The notes below the pieces were generated by a model. It saw only the letters and a program-made list of their open reading frames with translations. It ran no database searches and was not told the DNA's origin. The position numbers and the translations under genes are program-made. Shown in pieces: positions 1-6,225 of a stretch of 17,454 nt of DNA (position 1 is its first letter; the number at the start of each line of letters is the position of its first letter). Source of the DNA: Pseudomonadota bacterium (GTDB lineage Bacteria > Pseudomonadota > Gammaproteobacteria > Burkholderiales > Burkholderiaceae_C); NCBI GenBank assembly GCA_023438115.1, contig JAEZEB010000094.1, positions 1-17,454 on the forward strand. Direction: 5' to 3'.

Positions 1-39
1 GGTGCGGCGGCCGCGGCCGCGACTCGCGACGGCGGGCAT
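1..39 (-). CDS. tolR: TolR, N-terminal fragment (cut by window edge)
   Basis: Only the first 13 codons are inside the window. Read on the minus strand from the ATG at 39-37 they give M-P-A-V-A-S-R-G-R-G-R-R-T, the basic cytoplasmic N-terminus that precedes the single membrane helix in TolR proteins of Burkholderiales. TolR is an inner-membrane protein with a periplasmic domain that works with TolQ as a proton-driven motor energising TolA and the Tol-Pal system. The ATG shares its A with the last base of the tolQ stop codon (TGATG, one-base overlap), which implies translational coupling. The identification rests on this short peptide plus the position directly after tolQ; membrane and periplasmic parts cannot be seen. 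Confidence 0.8.
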   Translation of the reverse strand, partial: MPAVASRGRGRRT

Positions 40-731
40 CAGTGGCCGGAGGCGCTCTGCGCGCCCAGGTTGCGCTGCAGGATGTTGGAGAACTCCTCGA
101 TGAAGGTCTCCAGGCGGATCGCGACGCGGTCGATGTCCCGCGCGAAGCGGTTGTATGCCACCACGGCGGGGATGGCCGCGAAGAGGCCCAGGGCCGTGGC
201 CACCAGCGCCTCGGCGATGCCGGGCGCCACGGTGGCCAGCGTCACCTGCTGCAGCGCGCCCAGGCCGGTGAAGGCGTGCATGATGCCCCACACGGTGCCG
301 AACAGGCCCACGTACGGCGACACCGAGCCCACCGAGGCGAGGAAGGAGAGGTTGGTCTCCACCGCGTCGAGTTCACGCTGGTAGCTCGCGCGCATGGCGC
401 GGCGCGCGCCGTCCAGCAGCGTGCCCGGGTCGCCGATGCGGCGCTCGCGCAGCTTCTGGTACTCGCGCATGCCGGAGGCGAAGATGCGCTCCATCGGCCC
501 GCCCGACTTCGCGTTCTGCGCGGCCGACGAGAACAGGTCGTTGAGGCTGGTGCCCGACCAGAACTCGCGCTCGAAGTCCTCGTTGAGGGCGTTCACGCGC
601 CGCAGCGAGAACAGCTTGCGGAAGATGGCGGCCCAGCTGGTGACGGACACCAGCAGCAGCAACAGCATCACCAGCTGCACGACCCAGCTGGCCCCCAGCA
701 CGAGTTGCAGGATGGAGAGGTCTTGGTTCAT
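39..731 (-). CDS. tolQ: TolQ, proton-channel subunit of the Tol-Pal system
   Basis: This 230-residue inner-membrane protein belongs to the TolQ/ExbB/MotA family and is close to the usual family length. A hydrophobic helix lies at about residues 14-36 (after the N-terminus MNQDLSILQLV), followed by a cytoplasmic stretch. Two further helices cover roughly 130-155 and 165-190 and carry the conserved segments SPYVGLFGTVWGIM and GIAEALVATALGLFAAIPA. With TolR it forms the channel that uses the proton motive force to drive TolA during outer-membrane constriction at division. The ATG at 731-729 overlaps the ybgC stop by the classic ATGA, and a longer upstream reading in the same frame is only the ybgC shadow. 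The next gene is tolR, giving the familiar ybgC-tolQ-tolR order; the remaining tol genes should lie beyond the left edge. Confidence 0.96.
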   Translation of the reverse strand: MNQDLSILQLVLGASWVVQLVMLLLLLVSVTSWAAIFRKLFSLRRVNALNEDFEREFWSGTSLNDLFSSAAQNAKSGGPMERIFASGMREYQKLRERRIGDPGTLLDGARRAMRASYQRELDAVETNLSFLASVGSVSPYVGLFGTVWGIMHAFTGLGALQQVTLATVAPGIAEALVATALGLFAAIPAVVAYNRFARDIDRVAIRLETFIEEFSNILQRNLGAQSASGH

Positions 732-1141
732 TCGGGATGGTTCAGCACGTCGAGGATGGCCGCCGGGATGCGGCCGGGCCGGAGCGTCCGGTCGGCCACC
801 CATCCGATGCGGATGGTGCCTTCGGCGAGCAGGGTGCCGCCGCGGATCGCCTGCTGGGCAATTATGAGAGACGCGCGGCCCGCTGCCTCGAGCCGCGCCG
901 TAACAAGAAGTTCGTCGTCCAGGCGCGCCGGCGCAAGGTAGCGCACGGAGGTTTCGCTCACGACGAACATGCCGCCGGCCGTTTCGCGCAGTTCGCCCTG
1001 CATCACCCCCAGCGAGCGCAGCCACTCGGTGCGCGCGCGCTCGAAGAACTTCAGGTAGTTGGCGTAGAAGACGATGCCGCCCGCGTCGGTGTCTTCCCAG
1101 TAGACGCGCACAGGCCAGGTGAAGACCTGGGGCTGCGTCAT
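728..1141 (-). CDS. ybgC: YbgC family acyl-CoA thioesterase (Tol-Pal associated)
   Basis: A 137-residue single hotdog-fold thioesterase that hydrolyses acyl-CoA thioesters in the cytoplasm. The N-terminus VRVYWEDTDAGGIVFYANYL (residues 11-30) is nearly the same as in E. coli YbgC and contains the catalytic aspartate, here Asp19 in the EDTD motif. The segment RYLAPARLDDEL is the second conserved block. Length matches the family (about 130-140 aa). The chosen ATG at 1141 overlaps the stop of the aminotransferase gene by ATGA and gives a start aligned with E. coli YbgC. The gene ends in an ATGA overlap with tolQ, the standard first position of the tol-pal operon. YbgC has been linked to phospholipid metabolism; its precise role in Tol-Pal is not settled. 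Confidence 0.95.
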   Translation of the reverse strand: MTQPQVFTWPVRVYWEDTDAGGIVFYANYLKFFERARTEWLRSLGVMQGELRETAGGMFVVSETSVRYLAPARLDDELLVTARLEAAGRASLIIAQQAIRGGTLLAEGTIRIGWVADRTLRPGRIPAAILDVLNHPE

Positions 1142-2322
1142 CCGAGCAGGCCTTTCAAGCGCGCGGCGGCTTCCTGCAGCTGCGCCATCGAGTTCGCGGT
1201 GGAGAAGCGGATGAAGCGCGAAGTCTCCGCCTGCCCGAAGTCGCGCCCCGGCGTGACGGCCACGTGCGCCTGCCGCATCGCCTCGAAGGCGAAGTCCCAG
1301 CTGCCTTGCACGCCCAGGCGCGCGGCGGCCTCGCTGCAGTCGGCCCAGGCGTAGAACGCGCCGTCGGGCATCACCGGCACCTGCAGGCCCATCTGCGCGA
1401 GCTGCGGGATGAACCAGTCGCGGCGGGCGCGGAACTCCGAGCGCCGACGCTCGTACTCGGCAATGCTCTCGGGCTCGAAGCAGGCCAGCGCCGCGTGCTG
1501 CGCCACCGCGCTGGGGCAGATGAACAGGTTTTGCGCCAGGCGCTCCACCGCGGGCACCAGCGCCTCGGGCACGACCATCCAGCCCAAACGCCAGCCGGTC
1601 ATGTTGAAGTATTTCGAGAAGCTGTTGATGCTGACCACCTGGTCGTCCACCGCCAGCGCCGTGTGGCCGAAGGTGTCGTCGTAGGACAGCCCCAGGTAGA
1701 TCTCGTCCAGCAGCGTGATGCCGCCGCGCTCCTGCACGAAGCCGTGGATGCGCCGCAGTTCGTCCGGGTGGATCGACGTACCTGTCGGATTGGACGGGGA
1801 GGCGAGCAGCACGCCGCGTGTCTTCGGGCCCCAGTGCTCGCGCACCTTGGCGGCGCTGAGCTGGTAGCGCTCTTCGGCGGTCGTGGGGATCAGCACGGCG
1901 TCGCCTTCGGCGGCGCTCACGAAATGCCGGTTGCAGGGATAGCTGGGATCCGGCATCAGGATCTCGTCGCCGGCCTCGATCAGCGCCAGGCAGGCGAGCT
2001 GGAGCGCGGCCGACGCGCCGGCCGTGACCACGATGCGGCGCGCGGGCACGTCCACGCCGAAGCGCTGCGCATACCAGCCGCTGATGCGCTCGCGCAGGGC
2101 CTGCAGGCCCGTCGCATCCGTGTATTGCGTGCGGCCGTCGCGGATGGCGCGTTCGGCGGCCTCCTGCACCAGCGGCGGCGCGGTGAAGTCCGGCTCGCCG
2201 ATGTTCAGGAAGATCATGGGGCGCGCGCTGTTCGCGACCTCGCGCGCGAGCTGCGAGGCGGCCTTGGCCACCTCCATCACGTAGAAGGGTTCGATGCGCT
2301 CGGCGCGCCGCGCGATCCGCAT
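1138..2322 (-). CDS. Pyridoxal phosphate-dependent class I/II aminotransferase
   Basis: A 394-residue fold-type I aminotransferase. Visible landmarks are IGEPDF (41-46), the substrate and cofactor loop SNPTG (177-181), the PLP-pyridine aspartate in LLDEIYL (Asp206), the Schiff-base lysine in SFSKYFNMTGWRLGW (Lys237) and the carboxylate-binding arginine in RFIRFS (about Arg372). These place it with aspartate/alanine/aromatic aminotransferase relatives; the amino-acid substrate cannot be read from the sequence. The ATG at 2322 shares one base with the nusB stop (TGATG), and the 3' end overlaps ybgC by ATGA, so it is embedded in a tightly coupled operon. Neighbours nusB and ybgC do not suggest a pathway; I know this gene as a common occupant of this slot in Burkholderiales. 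The class is certain, the specificity is not. Confidence 0.93.
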   Translation of the reverse strand: MRIARRAERIEPFYVMEVAKAASQLAREVANSARPMIFLNIGEPDFTAPPLVQEAAERAIRDGRTQYTDATGLQALRERISGWYAQRFGVDVPARRIVVTAGASAALQLACLALIEAGDEILMPDPSYPCNRHFVSAAEGDAVLIPTTAEERYQLSAAKVREHWGPKTRGVLLASPSNPTGTSIHPDELRRIHGFVQERGGITLLDEIYLGLSYDDTFGHTALAVDDQVVSINSFSKYFNMTGWRLGWMVVPEALVPAVERLAQNLFICPSAVAQHAALACFEPESIAEYERRRSEFRARRDWFIPQLAQMGLQVPVMPDGAFYAWADCSEAAARLGVQGSWDFAFEAMRQAHVAVTPGRDFGQAETSRFIRFSTANSMAQLQEAAARLKGLLG

Positions 2323-2798
2323 CAGGGCCTGGCCTTTCCCGCGGCGCGGTCGGCCTCGACTTCCACCGCGCGCAGCTTGGGCGCCAGGCCATTGAGCACG
2401 CCGTTGACGTACTTGTGGCCGTCGGTGCCGCCGAACTCCTTGGCGAGCTCGATGCATTCGTTCAGCACCACGCGCCAGGGCACGTCCGGCGCGTGCAGGA
2501 ATTCGTAGGTGCCGATCCACATCACGGCGCGCTCGATGGGGGAGATCTCCTCCAGCTTGCGATCGAGCAGCGGCACGATCAGCGCGTCGAGTTCCGCCGC
2601 CTCGCGGATGCAGCCGTGGAGCAGGGCGTCGTAGTGCACCGAGTCCGCCTTGTGGAAGCCCGAGAGCCCGCGCGTGAACTGGTCGATGGATTCGGCGTCC
2701 TGCCGGCCCACCAGGTGCTGGTAGAGCGCCTGCACCGCGAACTCGCGCGCGCGGCTGCGCGGCGGCTTGGCGGAGGTCTTGCGCGGCGTCGCCGTCAT
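2322..2798 (-). CDS. nusB: Transcription antitermination factor NusB
   Basis: A 158-residue all-helical NusB protein. It binds boxA RNA together with NusE (ribosomal protein S10) to form processive antitermination complexes, above all on rRNA operons. Recognisable family blocks are the basic start followed by RSRAREFAVQALYQ (residues 15-28), KLEEISPIERAVMWIGTYE, and VVLNECIELAKEFG with HKYVNGVLNGLA near the C-terminus. The ATG at 2798 overlaps the ribH stop by ATGA. The ribH-nusB pair is one of the most conserved neighbourhoods in bacteria, which supports both calls. The 15-residue basic extension before the family core is slightly long but not unusual for betaproteobacteria. Confidence 0.97.
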   Translation of the reverse strand: MTATPRKTSAKPPRSRAREFAVQALYQHLVGRQDAESIDQFTRGLSGFHKADSVHYDALLHGCIREAAELDALIVPLLDRKLEEISPIERAVMWIGTYEFLHAPDVPWRVVLNECIELAKEFGGTDGHKYVNGVLNGLAPKLRAVEVEADRAAGKARP

Positions 2799-3259
2799 TC
2801 GAGGTCCTCCAGCAGGTTGGCCATCTCGATGGCCACCTGGGCGGCGTCGCGGCCCTTCTCGACCTGGCGCGCCTCGGCCTGGGCCATGTTCTCCACGGTC
2901 AGGATGGCGTTGGCGATGGGCAGGTGGTAGTCGAGCGACACGCGCGTGACGCCCGCGCCGGACTCGTTGGCCACCAGCTCGAAGTGGTAGGTCTCGCCGC
3001 GGATGATGCAGCCCAGCGCGATCAGCGCGTCGTAGCCGCCTTTTTCCGCCATCGCCTGCAGCGCGATCGGCACTTCGAGCGCGCCGGGCACCAGCACGTG
3101 CTCGATGTCCTTCTCCTGCACGCCGCGCGCCAGCAGCTCGTCGCGGCACGCCTTGGCCAGCGCGTCGGTCACGCCCTGGTTGAAGCGCGCCTGCACGATG
3201 CCGATCGTGAGGTCGCCGCCGTCCAGCCGGTCGGCCGTGCCCTTGTCTGCTCCGAACAT
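2795..3259 (-). CDS. ribH: 6,7-dimethyl-8-ribityllumazine synthase (RibH)
   Basis: A 154-residue lumazine synthase that condenses 5-amino-6-ribitylaminouracil with 3,4-dihydroxy-2-butanone 4-phosphate, the penultimate step of riboflavin synthesis. Motifs visible are IVQARFNQGVTDALA (21-35), VPGALEVPIALQ (57-68) and GCIIRGETYHFELVANES (83-100), which contains the catalytic histidine (His92). The start at 3259 lies 8 bases after the ribBX stop; the stop codon itself runs into a Shine-Dalgarno-like TGAGGAA just before the ATG, so re-initiation is likely. It ends in an ATGA overlap with nusB. The enzyme assembles into pentamers or icosahedral 60-mers in other bacteria; the sequence does not show which applies here. 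Confidence 0.97.
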   Translation of the reverse strand: MFGADKGTADRLDGGDLTIGIVQARFNQGVTDALAKACRDELLARGVQEKDIEHVLVPGALEVPIALQAMAEKGGYDALIALGCIIRGETYHFELVANESGAGVTRVSLDYHLPIANAILTVENMAQAEARQVEKGRDAAQVAIEMANLLEDLE

Positions 3260-3267
3260 GGAATTCC

Positions 3268-4401
3268 TCAGTTGTTGGGGCGGGGCGTGTAGCCCGCCAC
3301 TTCCAGGCCGTAGCCCGTCATGCTGGGCATGCGCCGCGGCGTGCCCATCAAGTTCATGCGCTGCACGCCGCAGGCGCGCAGGATCTGCGCGCCGACGCCG
3401 TAAGTCCGCAGGTCCATGCGCCCGCGCTCGGGCGCCTGCGCGGCGCGCGCGGTGCCGGCGAACTGCTCGATCAGCTGCTCGCCCGTCTCGCCGCAATTGA
3501 GCAGCACGGCCACGCCGCGGCCGGTGGCGGCGATGTGGCGCAGGCTCGCGTCGAGGCTCCAGGAATGCATGGAGCGATCCAGTTCCAGCGCGTCCAGCAC
3601 CGACAGCGGCTCGTGCACGCGCACGGGCACTTCGTCGCCGGGTTGCCAGCTGCCGCGCACCAGCGCGATGTGCACGCCCTGGCTGGGCTTGTCGCGCCAG
3701 GCGCGGGCGGTGAATTCGCCGAAGGCCGTGGACATCGGGCGCGTGCCCAGTTCCTCGATCAGCGTCTCGGTGCGGCTGCGGTAACCGATCAGGTCGGCGA
3801 TCGTTCCGATCTTCAGCCCGTGTTCGGCCGCGAACAGCTGCAGGTCCGGCAGGCGGGCCATGGTGCCGTCGTCCTTCATGATCTCGCAGATCACGGCCGC
3901 GGGCGTGAGACCCGCCAGTGCGGCGAGGTCGCAGCCCGCCTCGGTATGGCCGGCGCGCATCAGCACGCCGCCGTCCACGGCCTGCAGCGGGAAGATGTGG
4001 CCCGGCTGCACCAGGTCCTGCGGCTTCGCGTCGCGCGCCACCGCGGCCCGCACGGTGCGCGCGCGGTCGGCGGCGGAGATGCCGGTGGTCACGCCTTCGG
4101 CCGCCTCGATCGAGACGGTGAACGCCGTGCCCATCTTGGTGCCGTTGCGCGCCACCATGGGCGGCAGCTGCAGCCGCTCGCAGCGCTCGCGCGAGAGGGT
4201 CAGGCAGATCAGGCCGCGGCCGAAGCGCGCCATGAAGTTGATCGCCTCGGGCGTCACATGGTCGGCGGCGAGCACGAGGTCGCCCTCGTTCTCGCGGTCT
4301 TCCTCGTCGACGAGGATCACCATGCGGCCGGCGCGCATCTCCGCGACGATTTCTTCGACGGGAGACACGGCGACGGGGGTGAGGGGAGCGCGGGCGTTCA
4401 T
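3268..4401 (-). CDS. ribBA: RibB with degenerate GTP cyclohydrolase II-like domain (RibBX type)
   Basis: A 377-residue two-domain protein. The N-terminal half (about 12-212) is an intact 3,4-dihydroxy-2-butanone 4-phosphate synthase: the acidic metal-binding motif DEEDRENEGD (32-41), GHIFPLQA (134-141) and HTEAGCDLA (152-160) are all present. The C-terminal half (about 218-377) is clearly homologous to GTP cyclohydrolase II, ending in DLRTYGVGAQILRACGV and MTGYGLEVAG. However, the zinc-binding cysteines normally found in the stretch after VRVH are replaced (VRVHEPLSVLDAL, then SMHSWSLDASL), and the RQEGRG-type segment is now NCGETG. This matches the RibBX variant described in Proteobacteria, where the second domain lacks cyclohydrolase activity. 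An automatic pipeline would name it RibBA; only the RibB activity should be trusted. It overlaps ribE by ATGA. Confidence 0.94.
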   Translation of the reverse strand: MNARAPLTPVAVSPVEEIVAEMRAGRMVILVDEEDRENEGDLVLAADHVTPEAINFMARFGRGLICLTLSRERCERLQLPPMVARNGTKMGTAFTVSIEAAEGVTTGISAADRARTVRAAVARDAKPQDLVQPGHIFPLQAVDGGVLMRAGHTEAGCDLAALAGLTPAAVICEIMKDDGTMARLPDLQLFAAEHGLKIGTIADLIGYRSRTETLIEELGTRPMSTAFGEFTARAWRDKPSQGVHIALVRGSWQPGDEVPVRVHEPLSVLDALELDRSMHSWSLDASLRHIAATGRGVAVLLNCGETGEQLIEQFAGTARAAQAPERGRMDLRTYGVGAQILRACGVQRMNLMGTPRRMPSMTGYGLEVAGYTPRPNN

Positions 4402-5027
4402 GCGGCGGCCTTTCCGGCGCCCATCATGCGCTCGACGTAGCGGGCGATCAGGTCGATCTCGAGGTTGACCCGGTGGCCGGCGGCCAGCGCGTGGAGGGAA
4501 GTGTTCTGCACGGTGTGCGGGATGAGGTTGATGCTGAGGTCGGTGCCGTCCGCGTGATCTGCCACGCTGTTGACGGTGAGGCTCACGCCGTTGACGGTGA
4601 TGGAGCCCTTGTAGGCGAGGTACTTGCCCAGCTCGCGCGGGGCGCGGATGCGCAGCTCCCAGCTTTCGCCCACCGGCGCCATCGACAGCACCGTGCCGAC
4701 GCCGTCGACATGGCCGGAGACGAGGTGGCCGCCCAGGCGGTCCTGCGGGCGCAGGGCTTTCTCGAGGTTGATGGGACCGGGCGCGTCGAGGCCGGCGGTC
4801 TTGTCCAGGGATTCGGCGGAGATGTCGATGCTGAAGCGGCCGGCGCTGGCGTCCAGCGAAGTGACCGTCATGCAGGCGCCGTTGAGGGCGATGCTGTCGC
4901 CGAGGCCGACATCGTCCAGGTAGCCGGCGGGCGTGGTGATGGTCAGCCGCTTGCCGTGCTGCTGGGAAGATCCGAGGTCGTCGATGGCGGCGATACGCCC
5001 GACGCCGGTGATGATGCCGGTGAACAT
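4398..5027 (-). CDS. ribE: Riboflavin synthase alpha subunit (RibE)
   Basis: A 209-residue riboflavin synthase that dismutates two molecules of 6,7-dimethyl-8-ribityllumazine into riboflavin and 5-amino-6-ribitylaminouracil. It has the two tandem lumazine-binding barrels expected: barrel one starts with the diagnostic MFTGIITGVG and contains LGDSIALNGACMTV (42-55); barrel two contains GGHLVSGHVDGVG (99-111) and YKGSITVNGVSLTVN (139-153). The MFTGII start fixes the initiation codon at 5027. The gene is called ribC in some organisms. A 52-base gap separates it from ribD, the only sizeable gap in the rib cluster, and the ATG has no Shine-Dalgarno but an extended -10-like element 6 bases upstream. 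The 3' end overlaps ribBX by ATGA. Confidence 0.97.
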   Translation of the reverse strand: MFTGIITGVGRIAAIDDLGSSQQHGKRLTITTPAGYLDDVGLGDSIALNGACMTVTSLDASAGRFSIDISAESLDKTAGLDAPGPINLEKALRPQDRLGGHLVSGHVDGVGTVLSMAPVGESWELRIRAPRELGKYLAYKGSITVNGVSLTVNSVADHADGTDLSINLIPHTVQNTSLHALAAGHRVNLEIDLIARYVERMMGAGKAAA

Positions 5028-5033
5028 CCCGGC

Positions 5034-5042
5034 ATTTTCGCA
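5034..5042 (-). promoter_or_regulatory. Putative extended -10 promoter for leaderless ribE mRNA
   Basis: On the minus strand the gap before ribE reads TGC-GAAAAT-GCCGGG-ATG. TGC plus GAAAAT resembles an extended -10 element, and its distance to the ribE ATG (6 bases) would place the transcription start at or next to the A of the start codon. No Shine-Dalgarno is visible before this ATG and no good -35 box is seen 16-18 bases upstream. A leaderless transcript is therefore a reasonable inference, not a demonstrated fact. Confidence 0.38.
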
Positions 5043-5061
5043 GGTTCGCGCGACGCGCCCC

Positions 5062-5075
5062 TTGCGCCGGCGCAA
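5062..5075. repeat. 14-bp perfect palindrome in the ribD-ribE gap
   Basis: TTGCGCCGGCGCAA is a perfect inverted repeat located just after the ribD stop codon and about 20 bases upstream of the putative ribE -10 element. It is not followed by a run of T on the minus strand and has no loop, so it is a poor intrinsic terminator. It could be an operator, or chance in such GC-rich DNA. Confidence 0.35.
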
Positions 5076-5079
5076 TGGC

Positions 5080-6183
5080 CTAGAAGTCGGCCCGGCCGGG
5101 CGGGCGCGCCACGATCCGCAGGTCGGCGCCCGCGCGTTCCACTTCCACGTAATCCAGGGCGATGCCGGCGTCCAGGTCCTGCAGCGGGCCGATGTTCACC
5201 ATGCCCTGGCCGGGGCCCAGCAGCTTCGGGGCGAGATAGACCAGGAATTCGTCGACCAGCCCTTCGCGCAGCAGCGAGCCGTTGAGCTTGAAGCCGGCCT
5301 CGACGTGGAGTTCGTTGACGCCGCGCGTGGCCAGGTCCCGCAGCAGCGCGGCCAGGTCCACCTTGCCGCCGGGGCTGGGCAGGTGCAGCACTGTGGCGCC
5401 GCGCGCTTCCAGCGCCGCCTGGGCTTCGGGATGCTGTTCGGCCGCGTAGATCCAGACCGGCCGGTTGGCCACCTCGAACAGGGCCGCGTTCGGCGGCGTC
5501 TGCAGGCGGCTGTCCACGATCACCAGGGGAGGCTGCTTGCCCACCGTGGCGAGGCGCACGTCCAGGCGCGGATCGTCTTCCAGCACCGTGCCGATGCCCG
5601 TGAGGATGGCGCCGGCGCGGGCGCGCCAGGCATGGCCGTCGGCGCGGGCCGCCTCGCCGGTGATCCACTGGCTGCGGCCATTGGCGAGCGCCGTCTGCCC
5701 GTCCAGCGAGGCCGCCACCTTCATGCGCACCCAGGGCCGGCCGCGCACCATGCGACTGAAGAAGCCGATGTTCAGCTCGCGCGAGGCGGCGGCGCCGGGC
5801 CCCACTTGCACTTCGACCCCCGCGGCCCGCAACCGGGCGATGCCCTGGCCGGAGACGAGCGGATTGGGATCCTGCACCGAGGCGACCACCTTGCCGATGC
5901 CGGCCGCGACGAGCGCGTCGCAGCAGGGACCGGTGCGGCCCTGGTGCGAGCAGGGCTCCAGCGTGACGTAGGCGGTGGCGCCCCGCACGCTGAGGCCGCG
6001 GGCCGCCGCGTCGCTGAGCGCCATGATCTCGGCGTGCGGCTGGCCGGCGGGCTGCGTGTGGCCCTGGCCGAGGAGCGTGCCCTCGGCGTTGACGATCACG
6101 CAGCCGACGCGGGGGTTGGGCTCCGTCAGGCCGATGGAGCGGCGCGCGAGCGCCAGGGCCTGTTCAATGGGGGTTGCGGCCAT
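5080..6183 (-). CDS. ribD: Bifunctional riboflavin deaminase/reductase RibD
   Basis: A 367-residue bifunctional enzyme carrying out the second and third steps of riboflavin synthesis: deamination of the pyrimidine and NADPH-dependent reduction of the ribose side chain. The N-terminal cytidine deaminase-like domain has the zinc ligands and catalytic glutamate in PHAE (His50, Glu52), LEPCSH (Cys78) and GPCCDA (Cys87). The reductase domain starts near residue 148 with RPWVRMKVAASLDGQTA and includes SQWITGEAARADGHAWRARA. Counting from the ATG at 6183 gives exactly the length of E. coli RibD. A GTG at 6213 in the same frame would add ten residues and has a better Shine-Dalgarno (GAGG about 10 bases upstream), so the start is uncertain. 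The gene follows pilY1 by 12-42 bases with no terminator or FMN riboswitch between them. Confidence 0.95.
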   Translation of the reverse strand: MAATPIEQALALARRSIGLTEPNPRVGCVIVNAEGTLLGQGHTQPAGQPHAEIMALSDAAARGLSVRGATAYVTLEPCSHQGRTGPCCDALVAAGIGKVVASVQDPNPLVSGQGIARLRAAGVEVQVGPGAAASRELNIGFFSRMVRGRPWVRMKVAASLDGQTALANGRSQWITGEAARADGHAWRARAGAILTGIGTVLEDDPRLDVRLATVGKQPPLVIVDSRLQTPPNAALFEVANRPVWIYAAEQHPEAQAALEARGATVLHLPSPGGKVDLAALLRDLATRGVNELHVEAGFKLNGSLLREGLVDEFLVYLAPKLLGPGQGMVNIGPLQDLDAGIALDYVEVERAGADLRIVARPPGRADF

Positions 6184-6225
6184 CGCTGGGGCGAAGGGGG
6201 CGGCCGCGGCCACCCCCTCGTGTCC

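Noticed and set aside
728..2392. Long minus-strand frame that would extend ybgC to 554 residues
   Set aside because: Only the last 137 residues are protein-like. The upstream part is an out-of-frame reading of the aminotransferase gene; the ATGA overlap marks the real start at 1141.
5028..5079. FMN riboswitch or terminator between ribD and ribE
   Set aside because: At 52 bases it is too short for the FMN element (over 100 bases), and the 14-bp palindrome has no loop and no T run.
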